Origin: an uncultured Bacilli bacterium
GTDB taxonomy: Bacteria > Bacillota_I > Bacilli_A > RF39 > UBA660
DNA length: 64,000 nt
Reading direction: 5' to 3'
Assembly (NCBI GenBank): GCA_934167875.1
Contig: CAKPMC010000001.1
Location: 77,466 to 141,465 of the forward strand
Shown here: positions 50,917 to 60,848 of the stretch, in pieces
Layout of the letters: each line of letters begins with the position of its first letter
Position numbering within the stretch: the first letter of the stretch is position 1
Translations under genes and position numbers: made by a program
Notes under the pieces: generated by a model
The model's database searches: none
What the model was told of the DNA's origin: nothing
What the model saw: the letters and a program-made list of their open reading frames with translations, nothing else

Positions 50917-53259
50917 CTACAGATATTTTTCAATATATTCACGAATAATACTACGCCATTTATCAATTTCAGCAACAAGTATTTGAAAATTATTATTTAT
51001 ATAATCAGTATCATTTTCTTTACTTTTTAATTCATGATTCAAAAAAATTTCAGCAAGTTTAGTAAAACCTAAATATTTACAATCACTCTTTAAAGCATGA
51101 ACTTCTATTGCATAATTAGCCATATCATTATTAGCTTTTAAAGAAGTTATTTTTTCAATTCTAGAATCTAAATTATCATAAAAGTCTCTAAGTGTATCAT
51201 TATACATTTCCATATCACCAAGTAATGTAATAGCACTATCTAAATCAACATCATGATTCTTTAAAAATGTTTCTCCATTAGATTCTTTAGTATCTGAATT
51301 TATATTAGTTTTTTCACAAGAATTAATATCAGTAGTATTTTCAGTAGAACTAATTATTTTTTGAACATCAGTCTTATTACCAATTTCATAAAATTCCTTA
51401 GGTAAATCAGCAAATTCTACCGTTTTAGAATTATTATCATCAATACTAGTACTAAATATTAAGTTAATAACTTTCTTCAACTCTTCTTTTTCAATTGGTT
51501 TAGCAATATATTCTTTAAAACCAGCATCTATATATTTTTCTCTCATACCAGCAATAGCATTAGCAGTCAAAGCTACAACAGGAGTATTAAAAAAAGCAAT
51601 GTTATTAAGTTCTTTTAATGTCTCAACTCCACTCATTTTAGGCATCATATCATCCATCAAAATTAAATCATACTTATTTCCAGCTTTAATTTTATCAATA
51701 CATTCATATCCACTCTCAGCAAACTCAATATTAGGATTATATATTGATTTAATAATCTTAGCACCAACTTTTAAATTTAACTTATTATCATCTACTATTA
51801 AAATAGTTCTATTAGATAAATCAATATTACTACTATTTACATAATTAGTAACAATTGAACTTGCTTTCTGTTTTATTTTTTGATCTACTACGATTGTAAA
51901 TTTAGAACCACTTCCATATACACTTTGAACAATTATATTTCCACCCATTAAAATTAAAATTTGTTTAGTAATAGCAAGTCCCAAACCAGTTCCCTCTATA
52001 GTAGTATTTTTATCTTCATCCAAACGTTGAAACTTAGTAAACAATTTATCTATATTTTCTTTTTTGATACCTCGTCCTGAATCTTCTACCGCAATAATTA
52101 AACGACAAACATCACCATTTCTAACACAATTAACGCTATAATCTACAAATCCTTTTTCAGTATATTTAGCTGCATTAGTCAATATATTAGTAACTGCTTT
52201 TCTTAAATTAGTATGATCACCATATAATGTTTCTGGTATATCAGGAGCAATATGTACTCTAAATTCTAAACCTTTTTCTTGAATTCTAGGTACAACAAGT
52301 TTAGCAGTAGTTTCAAATAATTCCTTTGCGTTATAATCAGAATTAGTAATTTCAAGTTTACCAGCTTCAATTTTACTAATATCAAGTATTCCATTTACTA
52401 TTTCTAACAGTGTTTGACTAGCAGAAATAATATCTTTAGCATTTTCTTTAGCCTCCTCAAGTGTTTCAGAAGTTTCAATACATTGACTAAAACCGCTAAT
52501 AGCATTAAGTGGCGTTCTTATTTCATGACTCATACTAGATAAAAAATCCGTTTTAGCATAATTTGCCTTTTCCGCCTGTACCTTAGCTAAATTTAACTCC
52601 TCAATCATTTTAACATCCGGATTTTCTATTGTGTGATACATCATCAGTACAACATATCCCATCATAAAAGGTTCAAACACTATGGAAGAAAAATAAGATC
52701 TTAAAATTAAACCTAGAACAGCTAAAACAATTAAAGCATATAATGGATAATATTTCTTATTAAAGAAATTATTTTTATTTTTTATAATTGAATAGACAAC
52801 ACATATAATAATTCCAAGTGCAAATATAGCTACCGAAAGAAAAGCAATCGTTGGGGCTAATCCTGAAGAATCAATAGTATTATCATGAATAATAGTTTCA
52901 TTTGGAGAAATTAACGTTACTATAGATATTATAAAAGTATAAACAGAAACACCAATCTTAAAATTATTATTTTTACCTTTAAATTCAGAAACATTATATA
53001 TATAAATAAGCATAAGTGCTACCCAAAAAATAATCATTACCATATCAACTTTTTGTATAAAAGATGATATAGCACTAGCACCACTTTTATTTATATAGAA
53101 AATACCTATAATATTGAATAAACATTCAATAAAATTTACTATGATTAATACTGCATAAATTTTTGTTTCTTTATTAACTTGTACCTTCTTAGAAAAGAAT
53201 AAAAATATTACTAATAAATCTATTAATAATGTTGCTGTAGGTAACAATATAGCTAACAT
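50917..53259 (-). CDS. Hybrid histidine kinase: 7TM-HisKA-HATPase-REC-HPt
   Basis: A 780-aa sensor. Seven or so TM helices fill residues 1-205, an intramembrane-type sensor. HisKA follows with SHEIRTPLNAISG near 240, HATPase boxes ITNAAKYTEKGFV (N), VEDSGRGIKKENID (G1) and EGTGLGLAITKQI (G2), a receiver with DLILMDDMMP (phospho-Asp near 535) and TALTANA-type Thr, then an HPt domain with VHALKSDCKYLG (His near 721). All phosphotransfer sites are intact. Such multistep relays usually pass phosphate to a separate response regulator; none is adjacent. It ends 40 nt before the OLE promoter. Confidence 0.9.
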   Translation of the reverse strand: MLAILLPTATLLIDLLVIFLFFSKKVQVNKETKIYAVLIIVNFIECLFNIIGIFYINKSGASAISSFIQKVDMVMIIFWVALMLIYIYNVSEFKGKNNNFKIGVSVYTFIISIVTLISPNETIIHDNTIDSSGLAPTIAFLSVAIFALGIIICVVYSIIKNKNNFFNKKYYPLYALIVLAVLGLILRSYFSSIVFEPFMMGYVVLMMYHTIENPDVKMIEELNLAKVQAEKANYAKTDFLSSMSHEIRTPLNAISGFSQCIETSETLEEAKENAKDIISASQTLLEIVNGILDISKIEAGKLEITNSDYNAKELFETTAKLVVPRIQEKGLEFRVHIAPDIPETLYGDHTNLRKAVTNILTNAAKYTEKGFVDYSVNCVRNGDVCRLIIAVEDSGRGIKKENIDKLFTKFQRLDEDKNTTIEGTGLGLAITKQILILMGGNIIVQSVYGSGSKFTIVVDQKIKQKASSIVTNYVNSSNIDLSNRTILIVDDNKLNLKVGAKIIKSIYNPNIEFAESGYECIDKIKAGNKYDLILMDDMMPKMSGVETLKELNNIAFFNTPVVALTANAIAGMREKYIDAGFKEYIAKPIEKEELKKVINLIFSTSIDDNNSKTVEFADLPKEFYEIGNKTDVQKIISSTENTTDINSCEKTNINSDTKESNGETFLKNHDVDLDSAITLLGDMEMYNDTLRDFYDNLDSRIEKITSLKANNDMANYAIEVHALKSDCKYLGFTKLAEIFLNHELKSKENDTDYINNNFQILVAEIDKWRSIIREYIEKYL

Positions 53260-53280
53260 TACACAACACCTCCTATAATA

Positions 53281-54489
53281 CTAAACTGCTTTACTTTTTA
53301 TTTGTTCATCATCTTTTTCATTATTATTATCTTTAATCACAAAATCAAAGATTTCCTGATTATTTTTTGGTAAAGATAAATCTTTTTTGAACATAAATAA
53401 ATTATTCTTGTTCAGTTTAATTTTTTTCATATAGCTAAAAGCATCTTCAGGCAATGATACTCTAAGTCCAGTATAAGCATCTTTTTCCTTGTAAGTACGT
53501 TGTTTTACTATATCTTTATTATAATATGGTTCTCCAGTCTTAGGATTTGACCATTCTTTTAATCGTTCTGTTTGAAATTTTTCTAATTCTTCATCATATT
53601 TACCTAGTTCACTTCTAACTGTATTATAGTAACCATCTTCTGCTGTTGATAACTTAGGTATAGTTTGCATTATATCCCACTTTAAAGTAGCCATTTCATC
53701 TCGTAACTTAATTCTTATTTCGTCCTCCGTTAAGCCATTTTTTAAATAGTTGTTAACATCAAATTCACTACCAATATTAACTTTATATTCTTTATCATAA
53801 CGTTCAATAGCTACAGGAACTATATCGCATCCTGTTTCTTTTGCCATTTCAATAATACCAGGAAAAAGTGGAAGCATTAATAAATTAGATGTTAGATTCC
53901 AAACGCCTTCAGGATATATTAATAAATTATGGCCTTGTTTCAACGTTTCAATAGCTGTTTCTTTAGCAATATGGCGATCCTCTTTTGATTCTGTATCACA
54001 GTATATAATACCATTTAATTCTAGAAATGTACCATCAAGTGTACGATACATAGTCTCAGGATCTCCAGCAAACGGATATTGATGTTCTTTAATAGCTTCC
54101 GAAACAACTTGATAATCAAATTTATCTATATGAGTAATAGCGTAAATTACAGGTTTATTCTTAGAATTTTTAATAAAAGGGAATACTCTTTGAATAAAGT
54201 TTTTTTCATTTTTATTAGTTCTAGCATCATTAATAATAGTTAACTGCTGCTTATCAATAAATCTACGATTCAAAGAGATAAGCTTAACCAAAATAGGATG
54301 TAGCATATCACGCCACCAAGTTCCATTAACTAACTTTTTATTATCATAGTTATATTTTCTTTTCAAGCGATAATATTCAGGAAGATCCTCTTTCTTAATT
54401 AACATTTCCTCAACTTTAGAAAAAGTATAAAATTTTGTATCATTGCTACTATTTTTATCAATTGACTTTACAAATAAATTTTTTTCCAT
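53281..54489 (-). CDS. PlsC-type lysophospholipid acyltransferase-like protein
   Basis: A 402-aa protein with the acyltransferase block AITHIDKFDYQVVSEAI (HX4D near residue 120), MYRTLDGTFLELNG, and LLIYPEGVWNLTSN (block III, near 195), then FPGIIEMAKETGCDIVPVAIE (block IV). An N- and C-terminal extension (about 100 and 150 residues) makes it longer than PlsC. It has no clear TM and may be peripheral. ATG 54489 has GGTGAG at 6 nt, better than the first ATG. It sits 8 nt downstream of an esterase gene, suggesting joint lipid remodelling. Confidence 0.78.
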   Translation of the reverse strand: MEKNLFVKSIDKNSSNDTKFYTFSKVEEMLIKKEDLPEYYRLKRKYNYDNKKLVNGTWWRDMLHPILVKLISLNRRFIDKQQLTIINDARTNKNEKNFIQRVFPFIKNSKNKPVIYAITHIDKFDYQVVSEAIKEHQYPFAGDPETMYRTLDGTFLELNGIIYCDTESKEDRHIAKETAIETLKQGHNLLIYPEGVWNLTSNLLMLPLFPGIIEMAKETGCDIVPVAIERYDKEYKVNIGSEFDVNNYLKNGLTEDEIRIKLRDEMATLKWDIMQTIPKLSTAEDGYYNTVRSELGKYDEELEKFQTERLKEWSNPKTGEPYYNKDIVKQRTYKEKDAYTGLRVSLPEDAFSYMKKIKLNKNNLFMFKKDLSLPKNNQEIFDFVIKDNNNEKDDEQIKSKAV

Positions 54490-54496
54490 AATCATC

Positions 54497-55396
54497 TCAC
54501 CTTCTACTTATAATTTCAGTAATATCCTTTAAAACCATCTTTGATTCTCTAATTGGATACATTGGAAATATATGTCCTTGTCCTTTATACATAATAAAAT
54601 TATGTTCTATTTTTTGATCATTTAATAATTTATGAAGTCTTAAACATTCAGATGTTAATATTTCTCTGCCACCAACAATAATTGTCATTTGACCAAGACT
54701 ATTAAAATTACCATAAATAGGACTCACTAAAGGATCTTTAGTATTTAATCCATTTGCCCACAGTTCACCCTCATATCTAGTACCATCAACTCCACACATA
54801 TTATCATACTTGGCATCATTATATATATCAGTATTAGTCATAGAAATATCTATCCAAGGCGACAACATAATAATATGTTTAGGTTGCACACTTGAAGTAT
54901 CACGTAAATACATAGCATACGATAAAATAAAACCACCACCAGCTGAATCTCCTAAAAAAAGAATATCATTACTTTTATTTATAATTTTCTTATATAGTTT
55001 ATCCATCAATTTATACATTAATTTATAATCGCCTACTGGAGCTAAAGGATAAACTGGAAATATTAATGTTAAGTTATTTTTCTTAGCTAGCTTCATCGCA
55101 AAGTTAATTTGAAAATAATTAGCCTGTTCAACATATGAACCACCATGAATATATAAAATTTTTTTCTTATTATCATCAATATTACCGTTATAACAGTAAA
55201 CATCCATATCTTGAAAATCAATTTTATTTAATCCTAATTTACTTGGTAAATTATATATAGTTTTTCTTGTTGATAATTTATTTACAAACTTCTTAGCAGC
55301 TTCTACCGTATTAGAATTTTTCTTCATATTAGTAAACACAAATAATTTATTTATAATTCTAGCCCATAAAGATATTTTATTATAATACTTCTCCAT
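54497..55396 (-). CDS. Alpha/beta hydrolase (HSL-type esterase/lipase)
   Basis: A 299-aa esterase. The oxyanion motif HGGSY is near residue 83 (hormone-sensitive-lipase family HGG), the nucleophile elbow GDSAGGG near 149, catalytic Asp/His candidates in VGGREILTSE near 235 and GQGHIFPMYPI near 272. Known family: carboxylesters, short acyl chains. It leads a two-gene unit with the PlsC-like gene. It starts behind AGGAG. Confidence 0.83.
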   Translation of the reverse strand: MEKYYNKISLWARIINKLFVFTNMKKNSNTVEAAKKFVNKLSTRKTIYNLPSKLGLNKIDFQDMDVYCYNGNIDDNKKKILYIHGGSYVEQANYFQINFAMKLAKKNNLTLIFPVYPLAPVGDYKLMYKLMDKLYKKIINKSNDILFLGDSAGGGFILSYAMYLRDTSSVQPKHIIMLSPWIDISMTNTDIYNDAKYDNMCGVDGTRYEGELWANGLNTKDPLVSPIYGNFNSLGQMTIIVGGREILTSECLRLHKLLNDQKIEHNFIMYKGQGHIFPMYPIRESKMVLKDITEIISRR

Positions 55397-55474
55397 ATTT
55401 ATACTCCTAACGAAAAAAACAATTAACCCTTAGTTATTATTTTAAGTATACCATTTAATAAAAACTAGGTAAAC

Positions 55475-55510
55475 AAAAAACAGTAAAACGTTAAAAAACG
55501 ATGATACTGC
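55475..55510 (-). terminator. Terminator of the NUDIX (YfcD-like) gene
   Basis: Hairpin from CAGTA/TACTG (with an inner CGTT/AACG stem) followed by T6 on the minus strand. Confidence 0.6.
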
Positions 55511-55515
55511 TTTCG

Positions 55516-56061
55516 TTATATAACTTCTAAATTTCTGTCTTCTAAAATAGAAAACAATTTTTTATGTTCCTCAGTATAAGGAACATAATCTTTATCTCCA
55601 CCTTTGAATATATCTTCTAAGTATTGATAATATACATATTTAATATCTGTTAATTCCTCAATTTGTAATTTAGTTTTTTCTACATCAATATTCTTATGTA
55701 ACAAATAAACATCATCAAAAACTCTGATATATGAGTCTTTATAAGGTTGAACTCTTCTAATAGTAAACAAGTATTCAAGTTCATTTGCATCAACATCCAA
55801 ATTAACTTCTTCCTTAAGTTCACGGATAGCTGTTTGTCTACTAGTTTCTCCACTATCAACATGTCCAGCTACTGATATAGCCCATAGATTAGGAAATGTC
55901 TGCTTATTAGGATTTCTCTTTTGAACTAATAATTCTTTTTTATCATTTTCTATCCAAATATGACTAGATCTATGCCATAATCCTCTTCTATATATCTCAT
56001 CTTTAGTTTCAACTTCACCAGTAGGATTACCAAATTCATCTAATACATCTATTAATTCCAT
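55516..56061 (-). CDS. NUDIX hydrolase, YfcD/IPP isomerase-like
   Basis: A 181-aa NUDIX protein starting MELIDVLDEFGNPTGEVETK. The NUDIX box GHVDSGETSRQTAIRELKEE (near 67-86) is followed by NLDVDANEL, and SHIWIENDKKELLVQKR and TFPNLWAISVAG precede it. This is the YfcD-type subgroup of IDI-like NUDIX proteins, with unknown physiological substrate. It lacks the Cys/Glu arrangement of a true IPP isomerase as far as I can see. Single-gene unit. Confidence 0.85.
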   Translation of the reverse strand: MELIDVLDEFGNPTGEVETKDEIYRRGLWHRSSHIWIENDKKELLVQKRNPNKQTFPNLWAISVAGHVDSGETSRQTAIRELKEEVNLDVDANELEYLFTIRRVQPYKDSYIRVFDDVYLLHKNIDVEKTKLQIEELTDIKYVYYQYLEDIFKGGDKDYVPYTEEHKKLFSILEDRNLEVI

Positions 56062-56140
56062 TTACTATCACCTATTATAGAATAACACATAATTACTATT
56101 ATTTGACATTATTCTTAATAAAGTTTACATAATTAGGCAA

Positions 56141-56166
56141 GAAAAAAAGTAGCCTAGCTACTTTTT
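56141..56166 (-). terminator. Terminator of the glycosyltransferase operon
   Basis: A perfect 9-bp stem AAAAAGTAG/CTACTTTTT (56144-56152 with 56158-56166) followed by T-run on the minus strand; one arm contains the end of the GT2 gene. Confidence 0.75.
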
Positions 56167-57102
56167 AAGATCTTTTTCAGTTTCTTTAACAATATAAATA
56201 GGTCTATGTTTAGTTTCAAGATAAGTCTTAGCTAAATATTCTCCAATGATACCAGTACAGAATAATTGGATACCTCCAACAAAGAACATTATACATGCCA
56301 TACTAGGCCATCCACCAACAGGATCTCCCCATACTAATGTTTTAACAATAATAAATATTATTAAAATAAAAGAAATAAAGCAGAAAATAACTCCAACTAA
56401 TGCTGCAAAAACAAGTGGTGTTGTTGAGAAAGCCACAATACCCTCGATAGCATATGAGAATAATTTCCAAAAATTAAACTTAGATGTACCAGCCGCACGA
56501 TCTTCTATTTCAAAATCAATCCATTTAGTTTTAAAACCAACAAAACTAAATAATCCTTTAGAATATCTATTGTATTCTTTCATTGAAATAATAGCATCTA
56601 CCATTTGTCTAGTCATTAATCTAAAATCTCTAGCTCCAGGTACCATTTCTGTTTTAGAAATCTTACCAATAATATCATAAAACCATTTAGTAAATGTCTT
56701 TCTTAAAAAAGAATATCCTTTACGATTAGTACTTTTAGTAGCACAGCAATCATATTCGCCAGATTCTAAAGTATCAAACATTTCTTCTAGTAATGTAGGT
56801 GGATCTTGTAAATCGGCATCCATTGTCGTAATATAATCTCCTGTTGCATTTTCAAGTCCTGCAAACATACCAGCTTCTTTTCCAAAGTTTCTAGAAAATG
56901 ATATATATCTAACTCTTTTATCTTTTTTAGCTAAACTTCTTAATTCTTCCAATGTTTTATCACGAGAACCATCATTAACAAAAACAAATTCAAATTCTGC
57001 CTTTTTCTTCATTTTTTCAGTTACTTTATTTACTTCTTCGTAAAATAATGGTAACGACTCTTCTTCATTATAACATGGTACTACAATTGAAATTTTTTTC
57101 AT
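56158..57102 (-). CDS. GT2 glycosyltransferase, GtrB/DPM1-like
   Basis: A 314-aa membrane-bound family 2 glycosyltransferase: KKISIVVPCYNEEESLPLFY, DxD-type ITTMDADLQDPP near 95, then ARDFRLMTR and two C-terminal TM helices (about 235-265, 270-295). Such enzymes load a sugar on undecaprenyl phosphate or dolichol-type lipid. ATG 57102 (AAGGTG 5 nt upstream) matches the family start. It is the last gene of a four-gene cluster with PssE-GtrA, PssD and GT4. Confidence 0.88.
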   Translation of the reverse strand: MKKISIVVPCYNEEESLPLFYEEVNKVTEKMKKKAEFEFVFVNDGSRDKTLEELRSLAKKDKRVRYISFSRNFGKEAGMFAGLENATGDYITTMDADLQDPPTLLEEMFDTLESGEYDCCATKSTNRKGYSFLRKTFTKWFYDIIGKISKTEMVPGARDFRLMTRQMVDAIISMKEYNRYSKGLFSFVGFKTKWIDFEIEDRAAGTSKFNFWKLFSYAIEGIVAFSTTPLVFAALVGVIFCFISFILIIFIIVKTLVWGDPVGGWPSMACIMFFVGGIQLFCTGIIGEYLAKTYLETKHRPIYIVKETEKDLKK

Positions 57103-57140
57103 ATTTACACCTTCTTTATACATAGTTTACCATAAACTTA

Positions 57141-58049
57141 TTATTTTTTAAATACAAATAATTTTGAAAATACATAATTAGACACAATAACTACTACTTG
57201 TGATACAAGTTTTAATATCTTATCATTACCATGTAGCAACGTAACTCCAACAAACATAATAACCATATCCATAACTAATGTAACTACTCTAGCTAAAACG
57301 AAACTACCAGCTTCTTTTAATTTGTTTTTATTTTTACTTTGAAAAACCATACTACGATTAGTAAAATAAGCAAATGTAACTCCTGCTATCCAAGAAATAA
57401 TATTAGCCACTTGCAATTGTAATGCATTATCTGGATTTAAAACAGTATAAACCAATAAATAATAAACAACTAAGCTTACTACTGTAGTTAAAACTCCAAA
57501 AATTAAATACATAATAATTTCACGATACTTTTTAAATAATTCTTTAATATTTTTAATCATACTTCTTCTCTCATTTCTATCTATATAATCACTAACTAAT
57601 TTAATCATATTTTTATTATTGCTTTTATATTGATTAGGTTTAAATTTAGGTAATTTCTTAATAGCACTCTCTAATTCATCCATTTCATACACTGGTATTA
57701 TAAAACCATCTTTACTAAACTCTTCAACTATCTGTAATTGATGATCATTATTATGTTCCCTATATTTAGAAAGTCTTGGTACAGCTATTATTTTTTTATT
57801 TTTCTTTAAGCAATCAAAAATAGTACCAACTCCAGCATGAGTAATAATAAAATTAGCTTCTTCTATATAATTTTCTAATTCTTTTTTAGGAACATAATCA
57901 AATATTTTCATATTCTTTGATTTATATTTAGTGTAACCAGCTTGTACTACTACTTCTTCTTTTATTACTTTCTTATCAATTAATTCATCTACTTTTTTTA
58001 ATATTCTTGTAAATTCTTTATCTTGAGTTCCTAATGTAATTAATATCAT
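57141..58049 (-). CDS. PssE-like glycosyltransferase fused to GtrA flippase domain
   Basis: A 302-aa two-domain protein. Residues 1-150 are the Alg13/PssE-like catalytic half (MILITLGTQDKEFTRIL, YVPKKELENYIEEAN, ITHAGVGTIFDCLKKNKK, PRLSKYREHNNDHQ). Residues 170-300 are a GtrA domain with four TM helices (YLIFGVLTTVVSLVVYYLLV, FAYFTNRSMVFQSKN, YVFSKLFVF). In most genomes these are separate proteins. ATG 58049 has AGGAG at 5 nt. It follows the PssD/Alg14-like gene, its expected membrane partner, with an overlap-like 8-nt gap. Confidence 0.83.
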   Translation of the reverse strand: MILITLGTQDKEFTRILKKVDELIDKKVIKEEVVVQAGYTKYKSKNMKIFDYVPKKELENYIEEANFIITHAGVGTIFDCLKKNKKIIAVPRLSKYREHNNDHQLQIVEEFSKDGFIIPVYEMDELESAIKKLPKFKPNQYKSNNKNMIKLVSDYIDRNERRSMIKNIKELFKKYREIIMYLIFGVLTTVVSLVVYYLLVYTVLNPDNALQLQVANIISWIAGVTFAYFTNRSMVFQSKNKNKLKEAGSFVLARVVTLVMDMVIMFVGVTLLHGNDKILKLVSQVVVIVSNYVFSKLFVFKK

Positions 58050-58057
58050 ATATTCTC

Positions 58058-58531
58058 CTAATAAATCCAGCCACCATAAGTAGCTTTTGGATATAAATTT
58101 AGCATACTTTTCCACTGTACTATAAACAAATCAGCAAATTTATAAATAAGTCTACCTGTTATAGTTTTAGTATGTATATTAGCAAATGTTTCTATATAAA
58201 CAATCTTACTACCAAAAATCTTACCAATACAACACATAGGTCCAGCAGTATGAGCACCAGTTGTTACTATAAAATCTGGTCTAATTTTAAAATAATAATA
58301 CAAACTCATAAAACAGTTAGCAAGTAATTTGAAAGGATAAGTAAAAGGATGATCCTTAGTACCATAAATCAAATAATTAACTTTTCCTTTATATTTACTA
58401 GCCAAACTTTTAGTAGTATCAGTCTTTTCAGTTATAATATGATAATCATATTTTTTAAATAATTCATTAAGCATCATCATTTCAGATAAATGTCCACCAG
58501 TACTAGATATAAACAATACTTTTTTCTTCAT
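58058..58531 (-). CDS. PssD/Alg14-like glycosyltransferase subunit
   Basis: A 157-aa protein: VLFISSTGGHLSEMMMLNEL at the start, DFIVTTGAHTAGPMC near 90, and IVYIETFANIHTKTITGRL near 112. This is the Alg14/EpsE/PssD membrane-anchoring half of a bipartite glycosyltransferase; the catalytic half is the next gene. Together they probably add a sugar to a polyprenol-linked intermediate of an envelope glycan. Confidence 0.85.
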   Translation of the reverse strand: MKKKVLFISSTGGHLSEMMMLNELFKKYDYHIITEKTDTTKSLASKYKGKVNYLIYGTKDHPFTYPFKLLANCFMSLYYYFKIRPDFIVTTGAHTAGPMCCIGKIFGSKIVYIETFANIHTKTITGRLIYKFADLFIVQWKSMLNLYPKATYGGWIY

Positions 58532-58532
58532 A

Positions 58533-59678
58533 TTAAGCCTTCCTTTTTAATAAATCAAGCCAATCCTTTTTGATACTATCACTACTATAATTAAAACTAA
58601 AGTTACGAGCATTTTTGCCTAGTTCCATTCGTAATTTTTTATTATCAGCCAGTTTACTCATCTTTTCTATCATTCCATCAAAGTTACGATTTTCAATTAA
58701 AAAGCCATTTTCACCATTAGTAATTAAATCATTAGCTCCTTCCGCTGAAGTAAATGATATACAAGGAATTCCATAAGACATAGCTTCTATTAAAACAATC
58801 CCAAATGATTCAGTATAAGAGGTCATTAAATAAATAGAGGCTTTAGAAAGTAGTTCATGTAATTCTTTCTTTTTTAAATATCCATGTACTGTAACACTAT
58901 CATTTAAATGATACTCATAAATTCTATCAACAATTTTATTTCTTTCTGAACCATTACCAACTATATCTAAATGCCAATCAGGATACTTATGATGAAACTT
59001 ATTAAATATCTCAATTAAATCAACATAACCTTTTTCTTTAGATAAACGACCAACTGAAATAATTCTCTTTTCACTTAGTTTAGAAGTAGTATCAGGCACA
59101 TAATCTAACATATTAGGAATAAATACACATTTACATTTAATATTATTTTCACGCATCATTTTTTTATAAAAAGCTCTTAATGAATCAGATACTAATACTA
59201 AAGTATCAAGCTTACGGCATGAATTAACTACTCCTTTAGCATAATCCATATCTTCATGATGGTGATTATGTTCCCAAGCTATTTTATAAGCCTTACTTCT
59301 GCCAACTTCACCTAACCATTTATTAAACAGTACTCTAGTTGATATCATAATATCACTAGAACATTCTCTCATAGCCTCTTTAGTCTTAACCCTTCTAAGT
59401 AATAATACGACTAAAGCTTTATAAGTTTCTTTAATAAGTTTAATTAATCTAAATTTTTTAAGTGCTGATTTCCATTCTTCTCTATTAGGTTTATATTTAT
59501 CAATCAAATAAACTACTTTGACTTTATCTGATATATCAAAAGCAGGAGTATCAGCTAATTTATAAGTAGAAATTATCTCTACCTCATAATCATTACATAA
59601 TAAATTAGCTAAATTAACTACTGATTGTTCAATTCCCCCATAACCTAAGTGTAGAGAAAAAATTGTTATCTTCTTCAT
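58533..59678 (-). CDS. GT4 glycosyltransferase
   Basis: A 381-aa GT-B enzyme with LGYGGIEQSVVNLANLL at the N-terminus, RIISVGRLSKEKGYVDLIEI near 212, and the C-terminal EX7E region MTSYTESFGIVLIEAMSYG near 290, then PCISF. Typical of enzymes making capsular or glycolipid sugars. It heads the glycosyltransferase operon, one base before the PssD-like gene. A TATAAT box lies just upstream of its start. Confidence 0.87.
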   Translation of the reverse strand: MKKITIFSLHLGYGGIEQSVVNLANLLCNDYEVEIISTYKLADTPAFDISDKVKVVYLIDKYKPNREEWKSALKKFRLIKLIKETYKALVVLLLRRVKTKEAMRECSSDIMISTRVLFNKWLGEVGRSKAYKIAWEHNHHHEDMDYAKGVVNSCRKLDTLVLVSDSLRAFYKKMMRENNIKCKCVFIPNMLDYVPDTTSKLSEKRIISVGRLSKEKGYVDLIEIFNKFHHKYPDWHLDIVGNGSERNKIVDRIYEYHLNDSVTVHGYLKKKELHELLSKASIYLMTSYTESFGIVLIEAMSYGIPCISFTSAEGANDLITNGENGFLIENRNFDGMIEKMSKLADNKKLRMELGKNARNFSFNYSSDSIKKDWLDLLKRKA

Positions 59679-59770
59679 GTTACCACCTAATATAATTATA
59701 GTAAATAAAAGAAAACAAGTAAAGAAATTACTTTAATTTTAAAGAAAGTTAACTGATTTTAAAATAATAT

Positions 59771-59794
59771 TAAAAAAAGAGGATTAAATCCTCT
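59771..59794 (-). terminator. Terminator of the uppS-cdsA-rseP operon
   Basis: Palindrome AGAGGAT-TAA-ATCCTCT (59778-59794) followed by T7 on the minus strand; it overlaps the rseP stop. Confidence 0.85.
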
Positions 59795-60839
59795 AAAATA
59801 ATTTAAGTATATCATTAAATGTTATATAAAGCATTAAAGCTAATAATAATATAAAACCAATTGTATGAATCTTATTCTCTGTTTCTGCTTTAACTGGACT
59901 ACCTTTTATCTTTTCTATTATTAAAAATAGAATTCTACCACCATCAAATGCAGGAAGAGGTATTAAATTAATAAATCCAACATTAACACTAAGAAGTGCT
60001 ATCAAGTATAACATATTTTCAAATCCTAAGCTTGCTTGTTCTCCAACAATATTATAAATACCAACAGGACCAGATAATTGATTAACAGAAAGTCCTCCAG
60101 TAAATAAACCTTTAAAAGTAATAATCATTTGTCTAAATAAACTGCCCATCTTAGAAAAAGCAAATTGAATAGATGAAATAAAACCATGTTTTACATCACC
60201 TTTAGATACAATACCTACTCTATAAACACTACTGCCATCAATTTCTTCTTTAATTGGTTTAACATCTATATTATATTCTTTACCATCTCTTTTGATAGTA
60301 AAAGTAATTGGTTTACTTTTATCTTCAACTTGTAAATAAATAGAAACATCATCACTAGACTTAATCTTATGACCATTTATTTTAAGAATAGTATCGCCAA
60401 CTTCTAAACCTGCTTGTTCTGCTGGATTGTTAGCAACTAATTCCGAAATAACTGGTTTACTAGATACAGCACCCCATCCTAGAGCGATTACTAATAATAA
60501 TATAAATGCTAATACAAAATTATTACCAGCTCCAAAAAACATAACTAGAAATCTCTGCCATGCTGGTTTAGATTGTAGTCTTCTTTCACTAGGAATCTTA
60601 ACTTTATCATCATTATCCAAATCTTCACCAGCTAAAGAACAAAATCCTCCTATTGGGATAGCTCTAATAGAATACTCAGTTTCTCCCTTTTTACTTTTCC
60701 AATGAAATAACTTAGGACCCATTCCAACAGCAAATTCATAAACATAAATACCAAACATCTTAGCAAATATAAAATGTCCAAATTCATGTACTAAAACAAT
60801 TACTCCCAATACAATAACAAAATAAATTAAATTAAGCAT
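59793..60839 (-). CDS. rseP: RseP/RasP site-2 protease
   Basis: A 348-aa membrane metalloprotease. HEFGH is at residues 18-22 in the first TM, a PDZ domain lies about 130-200 (AEQAGLEVGDTILKINGHK), and NLIPLPAFDGGRI near 290 supplies the third zinc ligand Asp. About four TM. Known role: intramembrane cleavage of anti-sigma factors and signal peptides. It is the third gene of uppS-cdsA-rseP, the standard gene order. Confidence 0.93.
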   Translation of the reverse strand: MLNLIYFVIVLGVIVLVHEFGHFIFAKMFGIYVYEFAVGMGPKLFHWKSKKGETEYSIRAIPIGGFCSLAGEDLDNDDKVKIPSERRLQSKPAWQRFLVMFFGAGNNFVLAFILLLVIALGWGAVSSKPVISELVANNPAEQAGLEVGDTILKINGHKIKSSDDVSIYLQVEDKSKPITFTIKRDGKEYNIDVKPIKEEIDGSSVYRVGIVSKGDVKHGFISSIQFAFSKMGSLFRQMIITFKGLFTGGLSVNQLSGPVGIYNIVGEQASLGFENMLYLIALLSVNVGFINLIPLPAFDGGRILFLIIEKIKGSPVKAETENKIHTIGFILLLALMLYITFNDILKLF

Positions 60840-60848
60840 AATATCCTC

